NCBI GenBank assembly: GCA_036343635.1
Contig: JAYYVF010000086.1
Coordinates: 48,563 to 112,562, forward strand
DNA length: 64,000 nt
Reading direction: 5' to 3'
Origin: GCA-2693325 sp036343635
GTDB taxonomy: Bacteria > Latescibacterota > UBA2968 > UBA8231
Part shown: positions 41,919 to 50,656 of the stretch, in pieces
Numbering within the stretch: the stretch's first letter is position 1
How the letters are laid out: each line of letters begins with the position of its first letter
Made by a program: the position numbers and the translations under genes
The notes under the pieces: model-generated
Database searches by the model: none
The model's input: only the letters and a program-made list of their open reading frames with translations
What the model was told of the DNA's origin: nothing

Positions 41919-42722
41919 TTAAAAAATACCACCTATAGAAATTCCTAACGTGTTCCAAGAATCACCTTCAATTTTTCTTATTGCATAATTTACGTTTGCT
42001 GTTATCCGAGTGCCTTCTGTAATAGGGTGAGCATATCCCCCACCTAAAAGAAAACCAAAACCAGTATCTGAAGTTACTTCTTCACTAAAGAAGCCAGGAA
42101 CATAACCTTCAATCCCAGAAACCGCTGGACCGATGTCTGCTCGATAAAATATTCCTCTTCCTATGATCTCGGGAAAATATAGCGCACTAACAGAGTACGT
42201 ATACACATTCAGCCGTAAGTAAGCCTCCGAATCATCTATATGATCTGTGGCACCGTTAACCACAACGCCGACCACCGTATTCGGATTTGTTGGCCAATAA
42301 AAACCGAGCATATCTAAACTTAACCTGGTGCGGGACACTCCTGGAAAAGCCTCTAACAGATCCATCATATCATTCAGTTCTGAATCAGAAAATTTGGTTC
42401 TCGAAACTCCCAATGCCCAATACGCATACCAACTCTCTAACTTGCTCTTTGACCTTTCTTCAGATCCATAGATGATTCGTTTTGTTAGTTTCTTCTCTTC
42501 TTTGACGATTTTAGAAATATCCAACATTTCAATGACGAAAATTTCGCCATAACTCGTTTTCAATTTGATTGATTCACCGGGGATCTGCTCAAAGATCAAC
42601 CCACGTCTCACTCCCCCATTCTTCAGATAGACGACATCTTCATACTCTTGGGCGACCGAACCGGAAACATCCAACAACAATATCAGCATAAGAACTACAA
42701 AGTTTAAATTTGTACGTTTCAC
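41919..42722 (-). CDS. Exported, probably outer-membrane beta-barrel protein of unknown function
   Basis: 267 residues from a GTG at 42722 placed six bases after GAGGAG, giving a standard signal peptide (LNFVVLMLILLLDVSGSVAQ). An ATG at 42728 and a GTG at 42752 are alternatives. The mature part begins with a small beta domain (DVVYLKNGGVRRGLIFEQIPGESIKLKTSYGEIFVIEMLDISKI), a pattern seen at the N-terminus of many exported FCB-group proteins. The rest has alternating strands with aromatic residues and ends GISIGGIF, with the final Phe typical of outer-membrane barrels. Function unknown. Converges on murD and lies on its own. Confidence 0.7.
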   Translation of the reverse strand: MKRTNLNFVVLMLILLLDVSGSVAQEYEDVVYLKNGGVRRGLIFEQIPGESIKLKTSYGEIFVIEMLDISKIVKEEKKLTKRIIYGSEERSKSKLESWYAYWALGVSRTKFSDSELNDMMDLLEAFPGVSRTRLSLDMLGFYWPTNPNTVVGVVVNGATDHIDDSEAYLRLNVYTYSVSALYFPEIIGRGIFYRADIGPAVSGIEGYVPGFFSEEVTSDTGFGFLLGGGYAHPITEGTRITANVNYAIRKIEGDSWNTLGISIGGIF

Positions 42723-42853
42723 CGACATCTCCTCTTTATTACCGATAATCACAAGAGATAGTTATACAACGATTTGAAAAACCGTATTCTATTTCGGAGA
42801 AAAAAATTGGCAGTCTGACCGAATAGTCCAATGACTTTAATTAATTACAACAG

Positions 42854-43645
42854 TTAAATTGTGTAATGTAAACCGCACTCTTTGTCATCAGAGTCTGTTT
42901 CCGTCCCGTTAAACCAGCGCCAACGCCCAGCTCGCTTGTCTTCTCCGGGTCGGGTTGGCGTTGCACAAACTTTACAGCCAAAGCTAGGAAAGCCCTGAGC
43001 ATACAGTGGATGTTCAGGTACCTCGTTCTCGCGCACATAATTTTCTAATCTTTGATCATTCCAATCAATTAAAGGATTCAATTTCAACAGCTTTCGTTGC
43101 GTTCCATATTCCCCGATAAGTGAGGCCTTTTTTGCAGTTTGCCGTCTATGCTCAGACTGCTCCCAACGCAAACCGCTTATCCAGCAATCAACACTCTTCA
43201 GCATCGAATTCCGAGGCTTCGTTTTTCTAACTTCACAACAATGCTCTTGTTTCTCCTTCGAATCAAAAAATAAATATTCGCCAAAGCGCCCTACCATCCG
43301 CTCTACGTGCGAAGTCTTCGGGTGCCAACGTTCTACTTTAAAACCGTAACGGGCTTCTACTCGATCGATAAACGAATACGTCTCATCATGCAACCGCATC
43401 GTATCGATAGTAGCTATTCTTAAAGGAATGCCTTCGGAATATGCCATGTGAAACATCGCCATTCCAGACCGTTGAAAACTCGTAGCTAATACGGCGCGAG
43501 GACCAAATTTTTTAAACGCCCACCCCAGCAAATTTTCCGCATTCATCGTCTGCCAATCAAGATCTTGAATACAATCCTCAAGATCTTGATTACATTTTGA
43601 CAAAGAATCGGTATGTTCTACATCTGATTCCATTATGAAACTCAT
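42854..43645 (-). CDS. cysH: Assimilatory APS/PAPS reductase
   Basis: Reduces adenylyl- or phosphoadenylyl-sulfate to sulfite for cysteine synthesis, 263 residues. The PAPS-reductase fold shows ATSFQRSGMAMFH, IATIDTMRLHDETY and GLRWEQSEHR. The catalytic C-terminal motif KECGLHYTI is present. Cys pairs CC (EHCCEVRKTKP) and CxxC (GCKVCATP) bind a [4Fe-4S] cluster, indicating that it can use APS, as in most non-enteric bacteria. It diverges from the DCC-family gene. No sulfate adenylyltransferase gene is in the window. Confidence 0.93.
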   Translation of the reverse strand: MSFIMESDVEHTDSLSKCNQDLEDCIQDLDWQTMNAENLLGWAFKKFGPRAVLATSFQRSGMAMFHMAYSEGIPLRIATIDTMRLHDETYSFIDRVEARYGFKVERWHPKTSHVERMVGRFGEYLFFDSKEKQEHCCEVRKTKPRNSMLKSVDCWISGLRWEQSEHRRQTAKKASLIGEYGTQRKLLKLNPLIDWNDQRLENYVRENEVPEHPLYAQGFPSFGCKVCATPTRPGEDKRAGRWRWFNGTETDSDDKECGLHYTI

Positions 43646-43708
43646 AAATGTATGTTTGAACTTGGGAAACTCTTACTAAAGCTACTAATATAATTGTTAA
43701 AATATGCA

Positions 43709-44083
43709 ATGAAAGAGAAAATCTTGGACCAACAACATCAAAAATATACAATTCTCTGGGACGGCGATTGCGTTTTTTGTAGCCGTTGCGCTGCGTGGGT
43801 TAAAAAAAACACCCCTTCGTCAGTAGAATTGATACCATATCAAAATGCACCTAATCCACCGATCGACACCGATCTCGCTTCAGAATGTGGCAAGGCCGTA
43901 CACCTTCAATTTCCAAACGGGAATTTCGAACGCGGCGGGCAAGCATGTCTTACTATTATAGAATTAGTCGGCTACAAACGTGTGGGTCGAGTATTCAGAA
44001 ATCGTTTTTTGAGATGGATACCCGAGGCAATATACCATCTCATCTCCCGCAACCGCAAACTACTCTCATCATTTCTCACATGA
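43709..44083 (+). CDS. DCC family thiol-disulfide oxidoreductase-like protein
   Basis: 124 residues with the signature of the DUF393/DCC family: WDGDCVFCSRCAAWVKKN near the N-terminus (D-x-x-C-x-x-C), FPNGNFERGGQACLTII, and GRVFRNRFLRWIPEAIYHLISRNRKL at the end. The family is thought to be thioredoxin-like. The start is uncertain: ATG 43709 is chosen, a TTG at 43694 would add five residues, and a TTG at 43724 has the best upstream AAAGAGAA. An imperfect hairpin with AAGGG/CCCTT near 44163-44184 may end the transcript. Confidence 0.85.
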   Translation: MKEKILDQQHQKYTILWDGDCVFCSRCAAWVKKNTPSSVELIPYQNAPNPPIDTDLASECGKAVHLQFPNGNFERGGQACLTIIELVGYKRVGRVFRNRFLRWIPEAIYHLISRNRKLLSSFLT

Positions 44084-44243
44084 GGTCGATCGAAACATCA
44101 ACAAGGTAAAGCTTACCAATGGTGTATTTACTAAAAGAGACATAACTTAGCTAAGCGGATCAAGGGCTGAAATTTTGCCCCTTATTACTCTAATAAAAAA
44201 ATCACCGTTGACCTATAATGGCCAGTAAACATTATACATTGAT

Positions 44244-45287
44244 ATGAATATTCCGAGTCAAATAATGGAGAATATCTCCATAGCACCGTATACGACCATT
44301 GGGTTAGGTGGTCAGGCACGTTATTTTTCTCGATGCACAAACGTTGATCATATCCGCAATAACCTCAGGTGGGCCGACAGTCTCGGGATACCCGTTCAAT
44401 TACTCGGTGGCGGGAGCAATATCATCTTTCCAGATGACGGATACGACGGTCTGATTTTGCAGATAGCACTTCAAGGTGCCACGTTTACAACTCAAGGAGT
44501 CACCGCGGCTTCCGGAGAAACGTGGGATACAATCGTTGCAAATTCGATCAAACGCGGACTTGCCGGCTTGGAATGCCTCTCTGGCATTCCAGGTCAGGTT
44601 GGCGCCACTCCAATCCAGAATGTAGGTGCCTACGGCCAAGAAGTAAGCGATACCATCTTATGGATTGAGGCACTCGATAGAACAAGTTTAGAAATCATAA
44701 GTATCCCTGGAAGTGAATGTAATTTTGAATACCGACAAAGTCGTTTCAAAACCTCAGATGCTGAGAAATATATTATCACTTCCGTTCACTACCGACTAAA
44801 TCCTGATGGTAAGCCTACAATTTCTTACCCGGAGCTTAAAAAACAAGTCCATGAAGAGCTCTCAGGTCAGTCTGGCCCACAGGCTCTTTCTGCAACAAGA
44901 AATGCCGTTTTAGCCCTTCGAAGAAACAAATCTATGATCATTGACGTAGAAGATCCAAACAGTCGATCCGTTGGATCTTTTTTCTTGAACCCCGTGATAG
45001 ATTCCGAACAAGCCAAGGAATTGAAATTAGCTTACCCCAAGCTTCCCCATTACCCTTTTCTGGAAAAAATTAAAATCCCGGCTGCGTGGTTAGTTGAACA
45101 AGCAGGATTTACAAAAGGCTACCGATGTGGTGGAATCGGTATATCCGAACGACATACCCTGGCTTTAATCAATTTAAATGGGAGCACGAAAGAGCTTCTC
45201 AAATTGGCAGAGAAGATTAAAGATTCTATTATTTCTGAATTCGGCATCGCACTAAAAATAGAGCCTACAATAGTAAGCTTGAAATAG
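44244..45287 (+). CDS. murB: UDP-N-acetylenolpyruvoylglucosamine reductase
   Basis: Makes UDP-MurNAc for peptidoglycan, FAD- and NADPH-dependent, 347 residues (type I length). FAD-binding block LLGGGSNIIFPDDGYDG, LECLSGIPGQVGATPIQNVGAYGQEV, the catalytic Ser in RSVGSFFLNPVI, and IPAAWLVEQAGFTKGYRCGGIGISERH at the C-terminus. ATG 44244 is used. TTGACC at 44208 and TATAAT at 44214 lie just upstream but are not spaced as one promoter. Confidence 0.95.
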   Translation: MNIPSQIMENISIAPYTTIGLGGQARYFSRCTNVDHIRNNLRWADSLGIPVQLLGGGSNIIFPDDGYDGLILQIALQGATFTTQGVTAASGETWDTIVANSIKRGLAGLECLSGIPGQVGATPIQNVGAYGQEVSDTILWIEALDRTSLEIISIPGSECNFEYRQSRFKTSDAEKYIITSVHYRLNPDGKPTISYPELKKQVHEELSGQSGPQALSATRNAVLALRRNKSMIIDVEDPNSRSVGSFFLNPVIDSEQAKELKLAYPKLPHYPFLEKIKIPAAWLVEQAGFTKGYRCGGIGISERHTLALINLNGSTKELLKLAEKIKDSIISEFGIALKIEPTIVSLK

Positions 45288-45297
45288 CTATCATCTA

Positions 45298-46575
45298 TTA
45301 CCAATAGCGTAGAGCTGTGGAAAACAAACGGAACAAATCTTCTTTATCAGCCGACTTGGGAGCTAGTTTGGTAACACGGTGTTGAGGCAATGTCCCCTCA
45401 ACAAGATCTGGAATGTCATCGGTCCCATAGCCCAAGGCCTCAAGTCCATTTGGCATGCCCAGTTCACGCATTAATTGCAAAATCCGGAACGAAAGAATTT
45501 CTCCGCTCTCATCTAAACCTACCCCATCAACATTTCCCCCTAAGACCTCTGCAGCATGTAAATGCCTCTCCGGACAAGCTGGAGCAGTAAATTTAAATAC
45601 CGCAGGAGCATTTACAATTACCGCCACTCCATGCGGCACAATAGGATAGGATACTGGATAACCAGGATGGAAATATCTTTTAACTAACCCGGCTACGGGA
45701 TATGACATCCCATGAGGCAAATGAACCCCGGCACTCCCAAACCCCATACCAGCCATTGTAGATGCAAGTAACATATTCGATCGTGCTGTAACGTCGCTTG
45801 CATCTGCTACAACGCGGGGAAGAAATTCAGCCACCAAACGCATTGCCTCCAAAGCCCACACGTCGCTTATGGGATTGGATCCCTGATAAGACGGGCGTAA
45901 TGTTGGTCGTTTAGGTTGAGGACGTTGGCCAAAAGGCATTGCTGTATAAGATTCCAACGCATGACACAGAACATCAACACCTGTTGATGCTGCAACTTGC
46001 GGTGGTACCGTAAACGTATTGTCTGGGTCTACCAATCCTAAGATAGGTTTAATATGCCTGTTAGCTATGCCGGTTTTTGCAGACAAATCGACAAAATCAA
46101 AAATTGCTACACCCGTAGTTTCACTACCCGTTCCAGCCGTAGTTGGAACAGCAATTAAAGGAGCGATAGGACCTGGCACGGGACGACCACGGCCGATCGG
46201 AGCATTCACATAATCCAGGAAATCCACAGGATACGTCGTATACAAACTTGCCGCCTTGGCTGTATCAATTGTAGATCCGCCGCCTATCGCAACATAGCCA
46301 TCAAACCGTCCGTCTTTCGCAAAAGATATTGCATCTAAAAACGACTTGTCCGTTGGCTCAACGCGAACCTGGTCAAAGAGTTCAAAGTCAATACGCTCAG
46401 CACGTAACGATTCCAACACGATCTGCACCGGAGGTAATTCACACAGATGAGGATCCGTTAGAACCATGACGCGACCAAGCCCACGATCTTTCACGTCCAT
46501 ACCGATTTCTCGGGTTACGCCAGCCCCAAAGCGGATATTAGAATTAGCCATCTCGAATGCTGTATCAAGATCCAT
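45298..46575 (-). CDS. Hydroxyacid-oxoacid transhydrogenase (ADHFE1-like, iron-containing alcohol dehydrogenase family)
   Basis: Oxidises 4-hydroxybutyrate while reducing 2-oxoglutarate in the well-known mitochondrial relative. 425 residues. The protein tracks the ADHFE1 pattern closely: FEMANSNIRFGAGVTREIGMDV, LPPVQ, VAIGGGSTIDTAKAA, VPTTAGTGSETTGVAIFD, RPSYQGSNPISD, GFGSAGVHLPHGMSYPVAGL and LPQHRVTKLAP. Metal ligands are the Asp and His of GVDVLCHALESYT and the His residues of HLPHG and PHG. Start at ATG 46575 (MDLDTAFEM); AGAGGAG lies about 12 bases upstream. An in-frame ATG at 46620 has no ribosome site. Converges on murB. Confidence 0.85.
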   Translation of the reverse strand: MDLDTAFEMANSNIRFGAGVTREIGMDVKDRGLGRVMVLTDPHLCELPPVQIVLESLRAERIDFELFDQVRVEPTDKSFLDAISFAKDGRFDGYVAIGGGSTIDTAKAASLYTTYPVDFLDYVNAPIGRGRPVPGPIAPLIAVPTTAGTGSETTGVAIFDFVDLSAKTGIANRHIKPILGLVDPDNTFTVPPQVAASTGVDVLCHALESYTAMPFGQRPQPKRPTLRPSYQGSNPISDVWALEAMRLVAEFLPRVVADASDVTARSNMLLASTMAGMGFGSAGVHLPHGMSYPVAGLVKRYFHPGYPVSYPIVPHGVAVIVNAPAVFKFTAPACPERHLHAAEVLGGNVDGVGLDESGEILSFRILQLMRELGMPNGLEALGYGTDDIPDLVEGTLPQHRVTKLAPKSADKEDLFRLFSTALRYW

Positions 46576-46726
46576 TGTCGTATTATTCTCCTCTGATAAA
46601 AAAGAGCAACTCTTTTTCATCTATAGCCTATTTAAGCAAAAGAAATTTGCCCAATACCATAAGAGATACTAAACTTTTTCATAACAAAATTTAATGCTTA
46701 ATGTAGGTAATAAACCATAATAAATA

Positions 46727-47374
46727 ATGTCATCTATAATATTTGATTTAGATGGAACATTACTCGATACACTGGAAGATTTGGCAGACTCGATGAATGC
46801 TGCCCTCATACGATGTGGTTGGCCTCAACACTCAATCGACTCGTATCGATATTTTGTTGGACGAGGATTGGACGCCTTAGTACAACAGGTTTTACCATCA
46901 AATGAGCAACGGTCCATGCTTTCTCTTACAAAACTTCGAGCAGCAATGCAAGAAGAATATACAATTCGCTGGAAAAATAAAAGTCGCCCATACAAAGGAA
47001 TCGATGTATTACTAAACGAATTGACGGCTCGACAGATACCCATGGCCATCCTATCAAACAAACCCGACTCTTTTACACAAGACTGCGCAGCACAACTCCT
47101 TTCTCAATGGAAATTTAATATTGTGCGCGGTGCCCGAGTAGGAATACCCTATAAGCCCGATCCTACATCAGCACTAGACATTGCGCAAAAAATGAAACTT
47201 GACCCCTCTAACATTTTTTATATCGGCGATACAGACACAGATATGGAAACGGCTCTAAACGCCGGTATGATTGCCGTCGGAGCCACCTGGGGATTTCGTT
47301 CAGCCAAAGAGCTTATTGAAAGTGGGGCCCATCACCTTATCGATACCCCAGCAGACTTATTGCATTACATCTGA
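46727..47374 (+). CDS. gph: HAD-superfamily phosphatase, phosphoglycolate phosphatase-like
   Basis: Likely removes phosphate from 2-phosphoglycolate or a similar small phosphoester, 215 residues. HAD motif I DLDGTLLDT (residues 6-14), a helical cap domain (about 16-85), motif II in AILSNKPD, motif III KPDPTSALDIA, and motif IV YIGDTDTDMETA. Substrate specificity is inferred from general similarity only. Followed after 56 bp by xylA on the same strand. Confidence 0.82.
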   Translation: MSSIIFDLDGTLLDTLEDLADSMNAALIRCGWPQHSIDSYRYFVGRGLDALVQQVLPSNEQRSMLSLTKLRAAMQEEYTIRWKNKSRPYKGIDVLLNELTARQIPMAILSNKPDSFTQDCAAQLLSQWKFNIVRGARVGIPYKPDPTSALDIAQKMKLDPSNIFYIGDTDTDMETALNAGMIAVGATWGFRSAKELIESGAHHLIDTPADLLHYI

Positions 47375-47430
47375 CAAACACCCTCGCTGACTTTCGGAGC
47401 GATTGTCATCAATAGGAGAAAAATTTCATC

Positions 47431-48744
47431 ATGTCTCAATTTTTTAAAGACGTCAAAAAAATTCGCTATGAAGGTCCTGATTCAAAAAATCCCTTGTCAT
47501 TCAAATATTACAATGCCAAAGAAAAAATTGGTAAAAAAACCATGAAAGAACATCTGCGATTTTCCGTCGCCTATTGGCATTCCTTCAAGGGAGGTGGAAT
47601 CGATCCATTTGGAACAAGCCCGGTCTATGATCGACCTTGGGACCAATCTGACAATCCTATGCAACGCGCCGAAGATACTATGCGAGCAGCATTTGAATTT
47701 ATAGATAAACTCGGAATACCCTTTTATTGCTGGCACGATCGAGATATTGCACCAGAAGCAGAGACCCTAAAGGAAACTAATAAACAGTTAGATGAGATGG
47801 TCCGACTGGCAAAAAAACTGCAAAGTGATACAGGGATAAAACTACTTTGGGGAACTTCAAATTGCTTTTCCCATCCACGTTTTACGCACGGCGCAGGAAC
47901 AAATCCAGATGTTCACGTATTCGCCTGGGCTGGAGCACAGATCAAAAAAGCCATGGAATGTACAAATAGCTTAGGAGGAGCAAACTACGTTTTTTGGGGC
48001 GGTCGAGAAGGGTATTCCAGCTTGCTGAATACAAATATTAAGCAGGAACAAGAACAAATGGCACGGCTTCTACAAATGGCGGTGGAGCACAAAAAAAACA
48101 TTGGGTTCAAAGGTACCTTACTTATCGAACCCAAGCCCAAAGAACCAACAAAGCACCAATATGATTACGACGTGGCTGCGGTTTTGAGTTTTCTTCGCAA
48201 ATTCAACCTTTTGGATGAATTTAAAATAAATATCGAAGCTAATCATGCTACTCTAGCTGGTCACACATTCGAACACGAACTAACCGTCGCTTCTTCAGAA
48301 AGAAAACTCGGAAGTATTGATGCAAACCGAGGCGACTATCTACTCGGTTGGGACACCGATCAATTTCCAACAGATCTTTATAGTGCTACGTTCGCCATGT
48401 TAGTGTTACTTAAACAGGGAGGACTTGGGAGAGGTGGTATAAATTTCGACGCGAAACTTCGTCGTGGCTCATTTGAATTAAACGATTTGTTCTATGCACA
48501 TATCGGTGGCATCGACACCTTTGCACGTGGATTACGTGTTGCACAACATATTTTAGATGATGGCTTGTTAACCGATTTATTATCTGCTCGTTATTCGTCT
48601 TACAAGCAAGGAATCGGACGTAAAATTATGCAGGGCAAAGCAACATTATCTGACCTTGAAGCCTACGTCCTAACTAACGGAGAATCAGGGAAAAAGAGCG
48701 GCCAGGAAGAAATGCTTGAAAATTTAATTAATAGCTATATTTAA
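47431..48744 (+). CDS. xylA: Xylose isomerase
   Basis: Isomerises D-xylose to D-xylulose; tetrameric TIM-barrel metalloenzyme. 437 residues, as in class II xylose isomerases. Conserved blocks: YWHSFKGGGIDPFG near 45, FYCWHDRDIAPE with the catalytic His and Asp, NYVFWGGREGYSSLLNT, LIEPKPKEPTKHQYDYD (metal-binding Glu), IEANHATLAGHTFEHEL, GSIDANRGDYLLGWDTDQFPTD, and NFDAKLRR. GGAG lies ahead of the ATG. No xylulokinase or regulator is adjacent. Confidence 0.97.
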   Translation: MSQFFKDVKKIRYEGPDSKNPLSFKYYNAKEKIGKKTMKEHLRFSVAYWHSFKGGGIDPFGTSPVYDRPWDQSDNPMQRAEDTMRAAFEFIDKLGIPFYCWHDRDIAPEAETLKETNKQLDEMVRLAKKLQSDTGIKLLWGTSNCFSHPRFTHGAGTNPDVHVFAWAGAQIKKAMECTNSLGGANYVFWGGREGYSSLLNTNIKQEQEQMARLLQMAVEHKKNIGFKGTLLIEPKPKEPTKHQYDYDVAAVLSFLRKFNLLDEFKINIEANHATLAGHTFEHELTVASSERKLGSIDANRGDYLLGWDTDQFPTDLYSATFAMLVLLKQGGLGRGGINFDAKLRRGSFELNDLFYAHIGGIDTFARGLRVAQHILDDGLLTDLLSARYSSYKQGIGRKIMQGKATLSDLEAYVLTNGESGKKSGQEEMLENLINSYI

Positions 48745-49048
48745 AATATGGGTTCAGTCAACACGTTGGGCAATTGGGATGCTATGTAACTGCCTAGATA
48801 GTTTGCAATAACTACGTATCTAAATTCGGTATCTTTCGACATTTTTTTTTCAACTTGGAAGACAAAGTTTTCTATTACTTATTACATTATTGTAACTTTA
48901 ATAAGTAACAGATTAAAAGTTAGAAACCCTCGATTTCACATGTTGCGCACGCATATAATATACTAAATTGTGCAACCGCCATATGAAAACCTGCGCTTTA
49001 CTTTTGGAAGAAACATCTAAGCTATAAGTGTAAAGCCCACCGCTAATT
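48745..49048. other. Intergenic region between convergent xylA and nadA
   Basis: 304 AT-rich bases with no gene I can support. It contains a perfect 10-bp inverted repeat TTACTTATTA/TAATAAGTAA with a 14-base spacer (48875-48908), and a GCTTTAC/GTAAAGC pair near 48994-49036 that could fold downstream of nadA. A T-run at 48842-48850 could serve xylA termination, but no GC-rich stem precedes it. Confidence 0.5.
48875..48908. repeat. Perfect AT-rich inverted repeat
   Basis: Arms TTACTTATTA (48875-48884) and TAATAAGTAA (48899-48908), 14-base spacer. It lies between two converging genes. It could be a weak terminator or a protein-binding site; nothing decides. Confidence 0.4.
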
Positions 49049-50038
49049 TTAATGGTCGCGTGGCACAGCCATCATCCGTTCCAAAGAGTTTTTTGCACCC
49101 CTTATAACCTCATCATCGAGTTCAATTTCAAAACGCTCTTCTAAAAGAGAGAAATATAGATCTTGAAGACCCGTAACTTTCATATACGGACAATGTAACC
49201 TACAACCAATACAGCCATCAGCCGCAACAAACTCTCGGTCGGGATAACGCTCTTTAAGCTGATGTAGCATTCCATTTTCAGTGGCAACTATAAACGTCCT
49301 TGTTCCCGGATACTTTCCTACCGCATCGATCATTCCAGTAGTCGAACAAACTTCATCGGCAATCTCGACGACATCCTGTCGACATTCAGGATGAGCAATT
49401 ATCACAGCCTCCGGATAGTCATTTCGCGTTTTCTCAACGCTTGCCGCTCGCAAAATATCGTGTGTAGGACACGCTCCATCATAAATCACAACTTCTTTTT
49501 CCGGCACCTGATGCGCAACCCAGCGACCCAAGTTGCGATCCGGCGTAAACAAAATCTTTTCATTATCCAGACTTCGGACAACCGAAACCGCATTTGCCGA
49601 AGTACAGCAAATATCAGATTCAGCTTTTACCTCAGCCGTAGAATTTACGTATGTGACGACTTCGTACCCAGGATAGCGCTCTTTCCAATCATCCAAACTT
49701 TCGGGCGTAATTGAGTCTGCTAATGAACATCCAGCACCTAAGTGTGGCAAAAGAACTTTTTTCTCAGGACTCAATATTTTAGCAGATTCAGCCATAAAGT
49801 GTACTCCACAAAACACTATTATGTCTGCATCCGTGCGGGAAGCTTCTATTGAAAGCCCTAAAGAATCACCTGTTACATCGGCTATGTCTTGGACAGCGGC
49901 CACTTGGTAGTTATGGGCAAGAATAACCGCATTTTTTTCCCGCCGAAGAAAATCTATCTGCTCAACGATTTCCTGACTAGGGATGTCTTCAGCCATGTCT
50001 TTCAAAGATTTGGAAACCATTTCACTAAATTGAGTCAT
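49049..50038 (-). CDS. nadA: Quinolinate synthase
   Basis: Condenses iminoaspartate with dihydroxyacetone phosphate to quinolinate in NAD synthesis, using an oxygen-sensitive [4Fe-4S] cluster. 329 residues. Visible: AVILAHNYQVAAVQDIADVTGDSLGLS, FCGVHFMAESAKILSP, the first cluster Cys in LGAGCSLAD, CCTSANAVSVV, HPECRQDVV, and the C-terminal DGCIGCRLHCPYMK. The ATG shares one base with the stop of the upstream ribbon-helix-helix-like gene (TAATG), so it is translationally coupled to it. No nadB or nadC is in the window. Confidence 0.96.
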   Translation of the reverse strand: MTQFSEMVSKSLKDMAEDIPSQEIVEQIDFLRREKNAVILAHNYQVAAVQDIADVTGDSLGLSIEASRTDADIIVFCGVHFMAESAKILSPEKKVLLPHLGAGCSLADSITPESLDDWKERYPGYEVVTYVNSTAEVKAESDICCTSANAVSVVRSLDNEKILFTPDRNLGRWVAHQVPEKEVVIYDGACPTHDILRAASVEKTRNDYPEAVIIAHPECRQDVVEIADEVCSTTGMIDAVGKYPGTRTFIVATENGMLHQLKERYPDREFVAADGCIGCRLHCPYMKVTGLQDLYFSLLEERFEIELDDEVIRGAKNSLERMMAVPRDH

Positions 50039-50238
50039 TACTTTGACTGTACTCCTTGATCCGGCTCTACGGCCTCAGTTCCGTTTGGAAACACCCGCCA
50101 AAATTCTTTGCGAAACAACCCTGTTATCATTGCACTTTTACTCGTTCCATGATATCGAGCGACCGCATCCAACATTGCAAAATCGCGTTCTGTTGCAGAA
50201 AAAGTTCGAACCTTTGCTTTATCAGTTTTTGATTTCAT
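50038..50238 (-). CDS. Small ribbon-helix-helix-like protein upstream of nadA
   Basis: 66 residues. After a basic N-terminus (MKSKTDKAKVRTFSATE) comes one beta-strand-like stretch and two helices (RDFAMLDAVARYHGTSKSAMITGLFRKEFWRVF), the pattern of a MetJ/Arc/CopG DNA-binding fold; TSKSAMIT has the usual turn between helices. It overlaps nadA by one base. No clear ribosome site precedes the ATG, and two TATAAT-like -10 boxes lie within 25 bases, so a nearly leaderless message is likely. An autoregulator of NAD synthesis is an attractive but unproven role. Confidence 0.55.
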   Translation of the reverse strand: MKSKTDKAKVRTFSATERDFAMLDAVARYHGTSKSAMITGLFRKEFWRVFPNGTEAVEPDQGVQSK

Positions 50239-50656
50239 ATGAATTATATATAAATATTATATAAAAGTTAGTTAATTTATGAGTATAAAGTATAAACTTG
50301 AAAAATTGTTTAGTCAACAAAATTCTTGTCTGTTTAACTTTTGTGTCGTCCGCTTCAAAACACAATCGATAACGTTACAAATCTATGTTCAAAAACATTT
50401 TTAATATGTTGAAATTTTAATTAGAATCAATAATTGAGGATGAATTCAACTGTGAAAGCTCGCTTGGAAAAACGAGCAACAACCAAAAGAGTATTTTTCA
50501 ACAAGAAAAATACATGAACATAATTAACATGACAGACCAATTTTGTACAAATTTGACTAGTTCAAAAAAAAGTGCCGTAGCATATTTTTTTATCACTCAG
50601 GTGGAATTCAAATTCGCTCAAAGCCCATCATAACAAACAAACTATTTCGAAATTAA
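50239..50656. other. AT-rich intergenic region with paired hairpins
   Basis: 418 bases between dapL (ends 50657) and the RHH-nadA genes, all minus strand. It contains an AT palindrome just upstream of the RHH gene (50247-50263), and two neighbouring hairpins: GCTCG/CGAGC (50458-50462 and 50473-50477) and GTATTTTTC/GAAAAATAC (50491-50499 and 50505-50513, 5-base loop). A 25-codon frame on the plus strand (50440-50517) covers both hairpins but has poor initiation spacing. No known RNA family recognised. Confidence 0.45.
50247..50263 (-). promoter_or_regulatory. Palindrome overlapping the RHH-nadA promoter
   Basis: Perfect inverted repeat TATATAA-ATA-TTATATA nine bases upstream of the RHH-like ATG, overlapping minus-strand TATAAT boxes at 50261-50256 and 50248-50243. 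A site for the RHH protein itself is possible; the low sequence complexity weakens the case. Confidence 0.35.

Noticed and set aside
44208..44238. TTGACC/TATACA as the murB promoter
   Set aside because: The 19-bp spacing and a start site falling on the ATG make it unconvincing; no good alternative was found.
50440..50517. 25-codon plus-strand peptide in the gap before dapL
   Set aside because: The GAGG touches the ATG with no spacing, the peptide resembles nothing, and both internal hairpins suggest RNA structure rather than coding.
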